A stretch of 64,000 nt of DNA from Beijerinckiaceae bacterium (lineage in GTDB: Bacteria > Pseudomonadota > Alphaproteobacteria > Rhizobiales > Beijerinckiaceae). How positions within the stretch are numbered: the first letter of the stretch is position 1; the number at the start of each line of letters is the position of its first letter. The translations under genes were made by a program, and so were the position numbers. The stretch covers positions 1 through 64,000 of the forward strand of contig JAIETL010000039.1 in assembly GCA_019745195.1 (NCBI GenBank), in the 5' to 3' direction. The notes beneath the pieces are model-generated. The model did not search any database. It had not been told where the DNA came from and was given only the letters and a program-made list of their open reading frames with translations. Of this stretch, positions 19,376 through 28,854 are shown one piece after another.

Positions 19376-20701
19376 TTAGAAACTTTCCTTCAGCCACCGC
19401 CCGACCCGCGAGAGATAGCCGTCCATGCCCGGCGGCTGGAACGCGCCGGCGCTGCGTGGTTCGAAATGCTCGACATGGGCGACCTGCGGATAGACCAGCA
19501 GGCCGACCGAGGCCGCGAAGGCAGGACCCTTGCCGGCCTCGGGTAGGCCCTTGATGCCGAGCGGACGCCCGGTCCGGACCTGGCCGCCGAGGATGCGCCG
19601 CGCCGTCTCGGGCAGACCGGTGAGCTGGCAGGCGCCGCCGGTCAGCACGATCCTGCGGCCGGCCTGGGCCGAGAAGCCTGCAGCGCCCAGCCGGTCGCGA
19701 ACCAGTTCGAGGATTTCCTCGACGCGCGGCTTGATGATCCGCACGAGCTGGGATTTCGGCAGGTGGTTGGGCGTGTCGCGCTCGTCGTCGTCGACCTGAG
19801 GCACCGATATCATGTCGCGCTCGTCGGACGCGCTGGAAATCGCCGAGCCGTGCAGCGTCTTCAGCCGCTCGGCCGCCGAGACCCGCGTCGAGAGCCCGCG
19901 CGCCACGTCCATGGTGATGTGGTTGCCGCCGACCGCGATCGCGTCGGCATGCATCAGATGGCCGCCGGCGAAGACGCCGAGGCTGGTGGTGCCGCCGCCC
20001 ATGTCGACCACGACGACGCCCATCTCGGCCTCGTCGTCGACCAGGACCGACAGGCCCGACGCATAGGGGGTCGCGACCACCGCCTCGACCTCGAGATGGC
20101 AGCGCTCGACCGCGAGCATAACGTTGCGCGCGGCGGCAGCCTCGCTGGCGACGACATGCATGTCGACGGAGAGCTTGTTGCCGATCAGGCCGCGCGGATC
20201 GAGCACGCCGGGAATGCCGTCGAGCGCATAGCCGGTCGGCAGCGCGTGCAGCACGGCCTTGCCTGGGCGGATCGCATGGGTGGCTGCAGCCGCCAGCACG
20301 CGCTTGACGTCGCCGCCGCCGACCGAGCCGGACCGCAGATCGACGCCCGCCTCGTAATGCTGCGAGCCGAGGCGTCCGCCGGTCAGGTTGACCACGACCG
20401 ATTGCACCTCGACCTTGGCCATCCGCTCGGCGGCGTCGACTGCGGCCCGGATGGCGCGCTCGGCGCTCTCCAGATCGATGATCGCGCCGCCCTTGACGCC
20501 GAGCGAGCGCTGATGGCCGATGCCGATGATGCGCGCGACATGGGTGCGGCCGCGCAGGCGCTGGTTGGCCTCGGCCGGATTCAGCTCGGCGATCAGGCAG
20601 ACCACCTTGCTGGTGCCGATGTCGAGAATCGACAGTGTCGCGCTTTTGCGCGAGGACAGCGGCCGCATCCGCGGCGTCAGGCCCTGGGAGGTCAGGCTCA
20701 T
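19376..20701 (-). CDS. ftsA: cell division protein FtsA
   Basis: A 441-residue actin-like protein that tethers FtsZ to the membrane. The phosphate-binding LDIGTSKV lies near residue 26, followed by the FtsA-specific 1C domain and the nucleotide loop VVVDMGGGTTSLGVF. The C-terminus ends in an amphipathic helix (GRWLKESF) that inserts into the membrane. Its ATG overlaps the ftsQ stop by 4 bp (20701-20698). Confidence 0.97.
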   Translation of the reverse strand: MSLTSQGLTPRMRPLSSRKSATLSILDIGTSKVVCLIAELNPAEANQRLRGRTHVARIIGIGHQRSLGVKGGAIIDLESAERAIRAAVDAAERMAKVEVQSVVVNLTGGRLGSQHYEAGVDLRSGSVGGGDVKRVLAAAATHAIRPGKAVLHALPTGYALDGIPGVLDPRGLIGNKLSVDMHVVASEAAAARNVMLAVERCHLEVEAVVATPYASGLSVLVDDEAEMGVVVVDMGGGTTSLGVFAGGHLMHADAIAVGGNHITMDVARGLSTRVSAAERLKTLHGSAISSASDERDMISVPQVDDDERDTPNHLPKSQLVRIIKPRVEEILELVRDRLGAAGFSAQAGRRIVLTGGACQLTGLPETARRILGGQVRTGRPLGIKGLPEAGKGPAFAASVGLLVYPQVAHVEHFEPRSAGAFQPPGMDGYLSRVGRWLKESF

Positions 20702-21663
20702 GCCTCGCCTCCCTTCTTCTTGCCCTTGGTCTTGAGCTGCTCGGCGCGGGCGGAGGCCGCCTCCTCCGAGAGCCGCAGCACGACGCGGTCGGCCTGGCGC
20801 AGATCGATCGCCAGCGCATCCTTGTCGAGCAGGCGAAGATCGCCCTGCAAGGCGACGAGGCGCTTGACCGCTTCGGCAGCGCCGGTTTCTGGCAGACGCA
20901 CATCCATCCCGTTGTCGAGCTTCAGCGTCCAGCGCCGGCCGGCGATCAGGGTCGCCGCCCGCATGCGCGGCGCAAGCGCGCCGGCCTCGGCCCGCAGGGC
21001 GAGATATTCTCCGGCGCGCTTGTTGGCGTCCGGCCCGACGACCAGCGGCAGATGGGCGAAGCGACCGTCATCCATCTTGTCGATCACGGTGCCGTCGGCG
21101 GCGATGACGAAGAGCTCGCCCTTGACCTGCCAGAGCGCATAGGGCTCGCGCTCGGTCAGCGTGATCGAGACCTCGCCGGGATAGAGCTTGCGGACGGTCG
21201 CCTCGCGAATCAGGGGCGTGGCTTCCAGCCGCTTGCGCGCCTCGTCGGCGTCGAAGAAGGCGAGCGAGACCTTGGGGTCGATGCCGGCGGCGATCAGCAC
21301 CTCGATTTCCGACAATTCGGCGATGCCGGAGATGGTGACGCGGTCGATCCCGAAACCGATGAGCCTTGCTAGCATGTGGCGCGGCTCGCCCTGGCTCTCA
21401 CGCAGCCTGTCGATATGGCCGCCGAGCACGCAGCCGACACCGAGGGTCAGGGCAAGGAAGCCAAGTGCGAGGCTGGTGCCGATCCGGCGGGGCAGGCGCT
21501 GGCCGAGCGGCAGCGCGGCCGCGCTGCGGCGCGAGCGCCGGAGCCAGCGGCCCGAGCGCTCGCCGACCAGCAATTGCGGGCCGGCAGCAGGGATCGTGGA
21601 GCGGCGGACGGCCAGGGCCGTTCCCGCTTTCACCGATCCAAGGAGGCGTCCTCCACCATCCAT
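20698..21663 (-). CDS. ftsQ: cell division protein FtsQ
   Basis: A 321-residue bitopic membrane protein of the divisome. A basic cytoplasmic start is followed by one membrane span (about residues 62-82), a POTRA domain (VTISGIAELSEIEVLIAAGI), and the FtsQ beta domain. It links early ring proteins to the septal synthase. The start at 21663 lies inside ddl and gives a 34-bp overlap; no later ATG before residue 95 fits. The C-terminal tail is Lys-rich. Confidence 0.93.
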   Translation of the reverse strand: MDGGGRLLGSVKAGTALAVRRSTIPAAGPQLLVGERSGRWLRRSRRSAAALPLGQRLPRRIGTSLALGFLALTLGVGCVLGGHIDRLRESQGEPRHMLARLIGFGIDRVTISGIAELSEIEVLIAAGIDPKVSLAFFDADEARKRLEATPLIREATVRKLYPGEVSITLTEREPYALWQVKGELFVIAADGTVIDKMDDGRFAHLPLVVGPDANKRAGEYLALRAEAGALAPRMRAATLIAGRRWTLKLDNGMDVRLPETGAAEAVKRLVALQGDLRLLDKDALAIDLRQADRVVLRLSEEAASARAEQLKTKGKKKGGEA

Positions 21664-22544
21664 CTGACGAGTTCACCGAAGTTCAGGCCCGCATGGGCAG
21701 CCAATTCAGGCACCAGGCTGGTCTCGGTCATGCCGGGCTGCGTGTTGACCTCCAGCCAGACGAGCGTGTCGCTCTCGTCGTCATATCTGAAGTCCGACCT
21801 GCTGACGCCCCGGCACCCGATTGCTTGATGCGCCGTTAACGACCACTCTTCGATCTGCTGGTAAATTTTTGGTAAAATTTGTGCCGGGCAGATGTGGATC
21901 GAGCCACCTTTCGTGTACTTCGCATCGTAGTCGTAGAACTCGCCCGTGGCGGCGCGGATCTCGGTGACGCCCAGAGAGCGGTCGCCCATCACGGCGCAGG
22001 TCAGTTCGCGCCCGGAAATGAAGGTTTCCGCCATCATCATCTCGCCGCAGGGCCAGTCGGCGCGGGCGATCTCCTGCGGCGGATGCTCTCTGCCCTTCTT
22101 GACGATGACGACGCCGACGGACGAGCCCTCGTCGATCGGTTTCAGCACATAGGGCGGCGGCAGGACATGGCGCCTGGCCGCTTCGAAACGCGAAACGTTG
22201 ACGCCATGCGCCACCGCGACGCCGGCGGCCGAGACCACGGTCTTCGCCCGGTCCTTGCGGATGGCCAGCGCGGAGGCCAGCACGCCGGAATGGGTATAGG
22301 GAATGCCGAGGATTTCCAGCATGCCCTGGATCGTGCCGTCCTCGCCGAAGCGGCCATGCAAAGCGTTGAAGACGATGTCGGGGCGCAAGCCGCTGAGCAC
22401 CTGCGCCACGTCGCGCTGCACATCGATCCGCGTCACGCGGTAGCCGACGCTCTCCAGCGCCGCGGCGCAACCCGCGCCCGTATTCAGGCTGACCTCGCGC
22501 TCGACGGACCAGCCGCCCATCAGCACTGCGACATGTTTGGTCAT
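21630..22544 (-). CDS. ddl: D-alanine--D-alanine ligase
   Basis: A 304-residue ATP-grasp enzyme joining two D-Ala for the peptidoglycan stem. Visible are the N-terminal AVLMGGWSVEREVSL, the FNALHGRFGEDG loop, VLKPIDEGSSVGV, and the metal-binding WLEVNTQPGMT near the end. The start at 22544 has GAGGA 8 bases upstream. It is the first gene of the ddl-ftsQ-ftsA-ftsZ run and has a perfect CtrA box about 48 bp upstream of its ATG. Confidence 0.97.
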   Translation of the reverse strand: MTKHVAVLMGGWSVEREVSLNTGAGCAAALESVGYRVTRIDVQRDVAQVLSGLRPDIVFNALHGRFGEDGTIQGMLEILGIPYTHSGVLASALAIRKDRAKTVVSAAGVAVAHGVNVSRFEAARRHVLPPPYVLKPIDEGSSVGVVIVKKGREHPPQEIARADWPCGEMMMAETFISGRELTCAVMGDRSLGVTEIRAATGEFYDYDAKYTKGGSIHICPAQILPKIYQQIEEWSLTAHQAIGCRGVSRSDFRYDDESDTLVWLEVNTQPGMTETSLVPELAAHAGLNFGELVRWMVEDASLDR

Positions 22545-22592
22545 GCGGGTCCTCAGGTAGCGCGCAATGCGCCGACCCTCGGGCAAGGGTGG

Positions 22593-22607
22593 TTAACGCG
22601 GCGTTAA
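22593..22607 (-). promoter_or_regulatory. CtrA box upstream of ddl
   Basis: The minus strand reads TTAACGCCGCGTTAAC, a perfect match to the CtrA consensus TTAA-N7-TTAAC. It is centred about 56 bp before the ddl ATG, where it could overlap the promoter. CtrA is the alphaproteobacterial cell-cycle master regulator and controls ftsQA and ftsZ in Caulobacter. One half of the box is also the stop codon of the HxlR-type gene. Confidence 0.75.
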
Positions 22608-22984
22608 GAGGTTGGATCGGAATCGAGCGGCGAACCGGCCGGCTCGCGGGTCTGGAACGCCTCGCCCCAGTCGCGCAGGCTGATCAGGATCGGCTCCAGC
22701 GTCCTTCCGAATGCGGTAAGTTCATACTCAACGCGGGGCGGCACCTCCGGATAAACGATGCGCCGGATGACGCCATCTGCTTCCAGCTCGCGGAGTTGCA
22801 GCGTGATCATGCGCGGCGTCGCGTTCGGCGTCAGCCGGCAGAGCGCATTGAATCGAAGACGGCCATCCAGAAGATGGAACACCAGCACGGGCTTCCATAC
22901 GCCGCCGACCACGCTCATCGTCGCCTCGACGGCGCAACCCGTCTTGGTCGCCCGGCGACGGGCCCCTCTGACGCTATCATTCAT
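22604..22984 (-). CDS. HxlR family transcriptional regulator
   Basis: A 126-residue winged-helix regulator. It has the family layout: Cys17 in GCAVEATMSVVGGVWKP, then LRFNALCRLTPNATPRMITL and the wing (PEVPPRVEYELTAFG). HxlR proteins often sense electrophiles, aldehydes or redox state through a conserved Cys at this position. It is divergent from an oxidoreductase gene with a dyad in between, so it probably represses that gene and itself. Its stop codon lies inside the CtrA box for ddl. It interrupts the normal murB-ddl adjacency. Confidence 0.93.
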   Translation of the reverse strand: MNDSVRGARRRATKTGCAVEATMSVVGGVWKPVLVFHLLDGRLRFNALCRLTPNATPRMITLQLRELEADGVIRRIVYPEVPPRVEYELTAFGRTLEPILISLRDWGEAFQTREPAGSPLDSDPTS

Positions 22985-22987
22985 GAT

Positions 22988-23012
22988 AGTACATGTTCCT
23001 TTTGTACGTACT
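22988..23012. promoter_or_regulatory. dyad operator between HxlR and oxidoreductase genes
   Basis: AGTAC (22988-22992) and GTACT (23008-23012) form an inverted repeat with a 15-bp spacer; the right half includes the perfect 8-bp palindrome GTACGTAC (23004-23011). It lies right in front of the HxlR start and in the divergent promoter region. This fits an HxlR operator; binding is inferred. Confidence 0.55.
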
Positions 23013-23071
23013 TCTTCTAACGACAACGTCTGTTTAGGTCCACCTGGGATCATCAATCCGAGGAGATCGTC

Positions 23072-24073
23072 ATGCGTGCCTATCGACTGAATGGAGCAGC
23101 CGCGCCGTTGCGGCTTGTGAACGAGACGGAGCCGAAACCCGGTCCAGGCGAGGTCCTTATCGACCTGAAGGCCGCCACCCTCAACTACCGCGACACGATC
23201 GTTCGCGAGGCGCGCTACGGCGGCGACCAGCGGGCGGACCTCATTCCCCTCTCGGACGGCGCCGGCGTCATCGCGGCGGTCGGGGAGGGAGTCGCGCAAG
23301 AGCGTGTCGGCGAGCGCGTCGCCGTCGGCTTCATGCCGCGTTGGACCGAAGGTCCGTTCAGCGCAGCCAAGCAGGCCCGGGCGCTGGGCGGTGGCTTCGT
23401 CGATGGCGTGCTGGCCGAGCGGATCGTCGTCCCGGCAACCGGCGTCGCCCGGCTCCCCGACTCCTGGTCGTTCGCGGAAGGCGCCGCCTATCCCTGCGCT
23501 GGCGTCACCGCTTGGAACTGCCTGTTCGGAGGCGGCGGGATCAGGCCGGGCGATACGGTGCTGGTCGAAGGCACCGGCGGCGTCTCGACCTTCGCCCTCC
23601 AATTCGCGCGCGCCGTCGGAGCCCGCGTCATCGCGACATCCAGTTCCGACGAGAAGCTGGCGCGCGCCCGCGCGCTTGGGGCCGATGCAGGCATCAATTA
23701 TCGCGACGTCCCCGACTGGGGTGCGCGGGCGGCCGAAATCGCCGGCGGCGAGGGTGTCGATCACGTCGTCGAGGTCGGAGGATCGGGCACCCTGAACCAG
23801 GCGCTTGCAGCCGTCCGTCCCGGCGGCGAGGTCGCGCTCGTCGGCGTGCTCACCGGCTTCGGCGGCGAGATCAACACCGGCGCGATCCTGATGAAGGCGA
23901 TCAATCTGCGCGGCGTCTATGTCGGCTCGGTGAGCAATCTGGCGGCGTCGCTGAGGTCCGGCGTGCGCCCGATCATCGACGAGGTTTTTCCGTTCGAGAA
24001 GGCCGACGCCGCATTCGAACGCCTGCTCAGCGGCGCTCATCGCGGCAAGGTCGCGATCCACATCGCCGACTGA
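23072..24073 (+). CDS. zinc-independent MDR oxidoreductase
   Basis: A 333-residue medium-chain dehydrogenase/reductase. The N-terminal GroES-like domain (PGPGEVLIDLKAATLNYRDT) lacks the catalytic zinc Cys and has no structural-zinc Cys cluster, as in quinone oxidoreductases. The cofactor site reads EGTGGVSTFALQFA with SSSDEKLARA after it, which suggests NADP preference. It is divergent from the HxlR regulator; together they look like a small aldehyde or quinone stress module. It is the only plus-strand gene inside the dcw block. Confidence 0.88.
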   Translation: MRAYRLNGAAAPLRLVNETEPKPGPGEVLIDLKAATLNYRDTIVREARYGGDQRADLIPLSDGAGVIAAVGEGVAQERVGERVAVGFMPRWTEGPFSAAKQARALGGGFVDGVLAERIVVPATGVARLPDSWSFAEGAAYPCAGVTAWNCLFGGGGIRPGDTVLVEGTGGVSTFALQFARAVGARVIATSSSDEKLARARALGADAGINYRDVPDWGARAAEIAGGEGVDHVVEVGGSGTLNQALAAVRPGGEVALVGVLTGFGGEINTGAILMKAINLRGVYVGSVSNLAASLRSGVRPIIDEVFPFEKADAAFERLLSGAHRGKVAIHIAD

Positions 24074-24116
24074 GCCGGTTGTGGCGGCCGCCGCCGGGAT
24101 CGACGGCGGCCGAGCA

Positions 24117-25043
24117 TCACCCTACCACCCCAACCCGCTTGATCTCCCACTGCAGATCGAAGCCGGAATTCTCCTTCACCCGCCGGCGCACCTCCTCGCC
24201 CAGCCCCTCGACATCGGCGGCCGTCGCGCCGCCGATGTTGATCAGGAAGTTGCAGTGCATCTCGGAGACCTGCGCGCCGCCGAGTCGCAAGCCGCGGCAG
24301 CCGGCGGCGTCGATGAGTTGCCAGGCTTTTCCGCCGGGCGGGTTCTTGAAGGTCGAGCCGCCGGTGCGCTCCTTGATCGGCTGGGCCGCCTCGCGCGCCG
24401 CCGTGACGCGGTCCATCTCGGCCTGGATCGCCGCCTGCTCGCCCGGCCGGCCCTGGAACAGCGCCGAGGTGAAGACGATCTCGTGGGTGGAGGTTGCGCT
24501 GTTGCGGTAGGTGAAGCCCATCTGCGCATGGCCGAGCGTGACGATCACGCCCGCCCGCGTGACGCCGCGCGCCTCGACCAGCACATCGGTGGTCTCGCCG
24601 CCATGGGCGCCGGCGTTCATGCGCAGCGCCCCGCCGATGCAGCCCGGAATGCCGCGATAAAAGGCGAGCCCGTCGAGCGAGGCGTCGGCCGCCGCACGCG
24701 CCACCTTGACGTCGGGCACTGCCGTGCCGGCCCGCAGCCGGTCGCCGTCCTCCAGCACAATCTCGCCGAAGGCCTTGCCGCCGAGCCGGATGACCACGCC
24801 GGGAATGCCGCCGTCGCGCACGATCAGGTTCGAGCCCAGCCCGACCACCGTGACCGGGATATCGGCCGGCAGAACCGACAGCAGCAGGGCGAGATCGTCT
24901 TCGTCGGCCGGCGTGAACAGCACCTGCGCCGGGCCGCCGACCCGGAACCAGGTCAGCCCGGCCATATCGTGATTGGCGAGCAGTCGCCCGCGCAAAGCGG
25001 GCGCGGCGGCGCGGAGATCAGATGTGATGTCGGGGAAGGTCAT
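24117..25043 (-). CDS. murB: UDP-N-acetylenolpyruvoylglucosamine reductase
   Basis: A 308-residue FAD enzyme making UDP-MurNAc. It is a type I-like MurB with the FAD loop [11 protein letters not shown], the [22 protein letters not shown] segment, [21 protein letters not shown], the catalytic Ser in GSTFKNP and a final Glu in the [10 protein letters not shown] region. It follows murC by about 40 bp and is the last gene of the upper dcw run before the HxlR intrusion. Confidence 0.97.
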   Translation of the reverse strand: MTFPDITSDLRAAAPALRGRLLANHDMAGLTWFRVGGPAQVLFTPADEDDLALLLSVLPADIPVTVVGLGSNLIVRDGGIPGVVIRLGGKAFGEIVLEDGDRLRAGTAVPDVKVARAAADASLDGLAFYRGIPGCIGGALRMNAGAHGGETTDVLVEARGVTRAGVIVTLGHAQMGFTYRNSATSTHEIVFTSALFQGRPGEQAAIQAEMDRVTAAREAAQPIKERTGGSTFKNPPGGKAWQLIDAAGCRGLRLGGAQVSEMHCNFLINIGGATAADVEGLGEEVRRRVKENSGFDLQWEIKRVGVVG

Positions 25044-25083
25044 GGGCGGGCGCTATAGCCCGTCTCCCCCGAGGGGAGAAGGG

Positions 25084-26487
25084 TCAAGAACGCGCCGCCA
25101 GCTCGCCCGGCAGCGCATAGGCCCATTGCGTGATGTTGCCCGCACCGAGGAATACGACATAGTCCCCCTGTCCCGCCAGCTCCGCGACCATCCCGGCCAA
25201 GGCCTCCGGCCCCTCCAGCGGCAGCGCATGGCGATGCCCGCGCGCCTTGATGCCCGAGACCAGCGAATCGCGGTCCGCGCCGGCGATCGGCGCCTCGCCC
25301 GCGGCATAGGTCTCGGCCACGATCACCGTATCGGCGTCGTTGAAGCAGGCGGCGAAATCGTCGAACAGGCTGGCGAGCCTTGTGTAGCGATGCGGCTGCA
25401 CGATCGCGATCACCTTGCCCTTGGTCGATGCGCGCGCGGCCTTCAGCACGGCGGCGATCTCGACCGGGTGATGGCCGTAATCGTCGAAGATCAGCGCACC
25501 GTTCCATTCGCCGGTTTTCGTGAAGCGTCGCTTGACCCCGCCGAAGCCGGCGAGCGCCGCCCGGATGCGCTCCACTGGCACGCCTAGATCGTAGGCGACG
25601 GCGATCGCGGCCGTGGCATTGAGCGCATTGTGGTGACCGGGCATCGGCATGATCAGATCGCGCACGACCTCGTCGCGGCCGCGCTTTCGGTCGCGGATCA
25701 GCAGCGTGAACTTCGCCTGCCCGCCCGAGAGGTCGATGTCGATCAGTCGGAAATCGGCCTGCGGATTCTCGCCATAGGTGATGACGCGGCGGTCCTCGAT
25801 CTGCCCGACCAGACCCTGCACAGTCGGATGGTCGATGCACATCACGGCGAAACCATAGAACGGCAGGTTCTCGACGAAGGTCCGGAACGCCGCCTTGATC
25901 GCGTCGAACGTGCCGAAATGGTCGAGATGTTCGGGGTCGATGTTGGTGACGATCGCGACATCGGCCGGCAGCTTCAGGAAGGTGCCGTCCGATTCGTCGG
26001 CCTCGACCACCATCCAGTCGCTGTCGCCCATGCGGGCGTTTGTGCCGTAGGCGTTGATGATGCCGCCATTGATCACGGTCGGATCGAGCCCGCCCTTCTC
26101 CAGCAGCGTCGCGACGAGCGAGGTCGTGGTGGTCTTGCCATGGGTGCCGGCGATGGCGATGCAGCTCTTCAGCCGCATCAGCTCGGCCAGCATCTCGGCC
26201 CGGCGCACGACCGGCAGCCGCTTTTCGCGCGCAGCGACAAGCTCCGGGTTGTCGCGCCTGATCGCGGTCGAAACCACGACGACCTCGGCCTCGCCGATGT
26301 TCTCCGCCTTGTGGCCGACGAAGGTCGTGATGCCCTTGTCGGCGAGGCGCTTGACGTTTGCGCCGTCGGCGGCGTCGGAGCCCTGCACCTGATAGCCGAG
26401 ATTGTGCAGCACCTCGGCGATGCCGGACATGCCGATGCCGCCGATTCCGACGAAATGGATGGCGCCGAGTTTTGGCGGCAGCTTCAT
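25084..26487 (-). CDS. murC: UDP-N-acetylmuramate--L-alanine ligase
   Basis: A 467-residue Mur ligase that adds L-Ala to UDP-MurNAc. Visible are the Rossmann start [19 protein letters not shown], the ATP loop [13 protein letters not shown], the [11 protein letters not shown] segment and [11 protein letters not shown] in the C-terminal domain. The start at 26487 has AGGA 10 bases upstream; the longer reading frame overlaps murG without benefit. Confidence 0.97.
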   Translation of the reverse strand: MKLPPKLGAIHFVGIGGIGMSGIAEVLHNLGYQVQGSDAADGANVKRLADKGITTFVGHKAENIGEAEVVVVSTAIRRDNPELVAAREKRLPVVRRAEMLAELMRLKSCIAIAGTHGKTTTTSLVATLLEKGGLDPTVINGGIINAYGTNARMGDSDWMVVEADESDGTFLKLPADVAIVTNIDPEHLDHFGTFDAIKAAFRTFVENLPFYGFAVMCIDHPTVQGLVGQIEDRRVITYGENPQADFRLIDIDLSGGQAKFTLLIRDRKRGRDEVVRDLIMPMPGHHNALNATAAIAVAYDLGVPVERIRAALAGFGGVKRRFTKTGEWNGALIFDDYGHHPVEIAAVLKAARASTKGKVIAIVQPHRYTRLASLFDDFAACFNDADTVIVAETYAAGEAPIAGADRDSLVSGIKARGHRHALPLEGPEALAGMVAELAGQGDYVVFLGAGNITQWAYALPGELAARS

Positions 26488-26506
26488 GATCTGAAATCCT
26501 TGGGAA

Positions 26507-27601
26507 CTAGAACCCGGCGGTCTCGCAGACGAGCGCGGCAAGCCGCTCGGCAGCGTCTGGAATGCCGGCGCTCTTCGCGTTTGCGGCCATGGTCGTCAAG
26601 TGCGCGGGCTGCGCCAGAAGCTGCGACAGCTCGGTCGCCAGCCGGCGCGGCGTGAATTCGCTTTGCAGGATGCGGATCGCCCCGCCCGCCTGCTCCAGCA
26701 CGGCGGCGTTGGCGGCCTGGTCCTGGTCGAGCGAGCCCGGCAGCGGAACGAGGATGGCTGGGCGGCCGATCACGGTGAGCTCGGCGACGGTCGAGGCCCC
26801 TGCCCGGCCGATGACGAGATGGGCCTTGGCCATGCGCGCCGGCAGATCCTTGAAGAACGGCGCGATCTCGGCGCGGACGCCGAGTTCCGCATAGATGCCC
26901 TGAACCCGCTCATGGTCCTCGGTGCGCGCCTGCTGGACGATCCGGAGGCGCGCCCGCTCGCTCTGGGTGAGCAACTGGATCGCGGGCGGCACGATGTCGG
27001 CCATGATGCGCGCGCCCTGGCTGCCGCCGAAGACGAGCAGCTCGAAGTCGCCCTCGCCCGGCGACTGATAGGGCGCGGCCGCCGCGACCACCGCCGGCCG
27101 GACCGGATTGCCGACCTGCCGGCATTTCGCTTTCGCTGATGCCGATAGGCCGCCGACTTCGGCGAAGCCCGTCGCGATCACGCTCGCGCGCCCCGACAGG
27201 AAGCGGTTGGCCCGGCCGATCACGGCATTCTGCTCGTGGATCAGGGTCTGGAAGCCGCCGAGCGCAGCGCCGAGCACCGGCGGCACGGTCGGATAGCCGC
27301 CGAAGCCGACGACGAGGACAGGCTTCAGCTCGCGCACGATCCGGCGCGCGGCGAAGGTTCCCTTGGCCAGTTGCAGCAGCGCGCCGGCCATCTTCATCAG
27401 GGACCGTCCCGACGGAGTCGCCGCCGGCACGGCATGCACCGCCTCGGCGGGAAAAGCCCCGGCGAATTCGGCGGCGCGGGTGTCGGTCATCAGCGCGACG
27501 CGCATGCCGCGCGCATGGAGCGCATGGCTCAGCGCCTCGGCCGGAAACAGATGGCCGCCGGTGCCGCCGGCGGCAAGGATGACCAGAGGCCCGCTCGTCA
27601 T
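26507..27601 (-). CDS. murG: lipid II synthase MurG
   Basis: A 364-residue GT28 glycosyltransferase adding GlcNAc to lipid I at the inner membrane face. It shows the GTGGH loop ([16 protein letters not shown]), [22 protein letters not shown] and the UDP-GlcNAc site [10 protein letters not shown] then [13 protein letters not shown]. The start at 27601 gives the usual alphaproteobacterial N-terminus; ATG codons at 27616 and 27625 would overlap ftsW and none has a strong ribosome binding site. Confidence 0.95.
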   Translation of the reverse strand: MTSGPLVILAAGGTGGHLFPAEALSHALHARGMRVALMTDTRAAEFAGAFPAEAVHAVPAATPSGRSLMKMAGALLQLAKGTFAARRIVRELKPVLVVGFGGYPTVPPVLGAALGGFQTLIHEQNAVIGRANRFLSGRASVIATGFAEVGGLSASAKAKCRQVGNPVRPAVVAAAAPYQSPGEGDFELLVFGGSQGARIMADIVPPAIQLLTQSERARLRIVQQARTEDHERVQGIYAELGVRAEIAPFFKDLPARMAKAHLVIGRAGASTVAELTVIGRPAILVPLPGSLDQDQAANAAVLEQAGGAIRILQSEFTPRRLATELSQLLAQPAHLTTMAANAKSAGIPDAAERLAALVCETAGF

Positions 27602-27605
27602 GGCG

Positions 27606-28739
27606 TCAGCGCCCATGCTCACCATGGCCCGTGGCGCGCGGCCGTTTGCGCGTCAGCGCAAGCAGGAACCCGGTGCCGATGGCGAGCGAGATCAGCGAGG
27701 AGCCGCCATAGGAGATGAACGGCAGCGTCATGCCCTTGGCCGGCATCATGTGGAGGTTGACCATCATGTTGATCGCGGCCTGGATGCCGAAGAGCAAGGC
27801 GAGCCCCGTCACAGCGAGCCGCATGAACGGGTCCTCGGCCTTCTGCGCCACGAGCAGCGAGCGCAGCACGATCAGCGCAAACAGCATGACGAGCAGGATG
27901 CAGACGACGATGCCGAATTCTTCCGCCGTGACGGCGAAGATGAAGTCGGTATGGGCGTCGGGCAGGATGCGCTTGACCGTACCCTCGCCCGGCCCCTTGC
28001 CGAGCCAGCCGCCCGACGAAAAGCTCTCCAGCGCCGTGTCGATCTGGAAGGTGTCGCCCGAGCCCTTGTCCATGAAGCGCTCGATGCGGGCGCGGACATG
28101 CGGCACGAGCTGATAGGCGATCAGGATGCCGAAGGCCCCGGCCCCGCCAAGCCCCAGCACCCAGAACCAGTGCAGGCCGGCGACGAAGAACAGCCCGCAC
28201 CAGACGAGGCTCACCAGAACGGTCTGGCCGAAATCGGGCTGCAGCACGAGCGGCGTGATCGTGATCGGCAGCAGAAGGAAGGCTAGCCAGGTGCCCGGCA
28301 GGTCCGGCCGGCGCGTGCCTTCGGCAAAGGCCCAGGCCGAGAGCACGACGAAGGCAGGCTTCATGAATTCGGATGGCTGGATCGAGCCGAGCGGCCCAAG
28401 TGTCAGCCAGCGCCGCGCGCCCTTGACCTCGACGCCGAGATAAAGCGTCGCCACCACCATCGCGAGCGAGGCGGCAAAGATCAGCAGCGCCGCCCGGCGC
28501 ACCTGCCGCGGCGACAGGAACGAGACGCTGAGCACGATGGCCAGCGCCGCCAGCAGATAGACCGCCTGCCGGTTGACGAAATGGAAGGTCGAGAGGCCAA
28601 GGCGCTCGGCCACCGGCGGCCCCCCCGCCATCAGCAGCACGACGCCCGAGACCATCAGCGTGATCAGCGCGCCGAGGATCACCCGATCGACAGACCACCA
28701 CCAGCGACCGCTGAAACTGGGTTCCGCGCGCGAGACCAT
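27606..28739 (-). CDS. ftsW: septal peptidoglycan polymerase FtsW
   Basis: A 377-residue SEDS-family protein with about ten membrane helices. Family marks include GARRWLTLGPLGSIQPSEFMK, the LQPDFGQT loop with the catalytic Asp, the GPGEGTVKRILPDAHTDFIFA segment and PFISYGGSS near the end. It polymerises lipid II at the septum with FtsI. The start at 28739 has GGGAAG 7 bases upstream; an ATG at 28754 is less likely. A CtrA-like sequence lies upstream. Confidence 0.96.
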   Translation of the reverse strand: MVSRAEPSFSGRWWWSVDRVILGALITLMVSGVVLLMAGGPPVAERLGLSTFHFVNRQAVYLLAALAIVLSVSFLSPRQVRRAALLIFAASLAMVVATLYLGVEVKGARRWLTLGPLGSIQPSEFMKPAFVVLSAWAFAEGTRRPDLPGTWLAFLLLPITITPLVLQPDFGQTVLVSLVWCGLFFVAGLHWFWVLGLGGAGAFGILIAYQLVPHVRARIERFMDKGSGDTFQIDTALESFSSGGWLGKGPGEGTVKRILPDAHTDFIFAVTAEEFGIVVCILLVMLFALIVLRSLLVAQKAEDPFMRLAVTGLALLFGIQAAINMMVNLHMMPAKGMTLPFISYGGSSLISLAIGTGFLLALTRKRPRATGHGEHGR

Positions 28740-28800
28740 GCGAGAGCTTCCCATCGAGAGAATGGCGCGCAAACGCGCGCCTCAATGACGAATCATTGTG

Positions 28801-28816
28801 TCAATGAAGGGTTAAC
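28801..28816 (+). promoter_or_regulatory. candidate CtrA-like site upstream of ftsW
   Basis: TCAA-TGAAGGG-TTAAC matches TTAA-N7-TTAAC with one mismatch, on the plus strand, about 62-77 bp before the ftsW ATG and inside the murD-ftsW gap. It may give a cell-cycle-timed internal promoter. One mismatch makes this weaker than the ddl box. Confidence 0.35.
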
Positions 28817-28854
28817 GGAATGATTCCGAATGGGCGGATGGTGGTGCTGGAACC

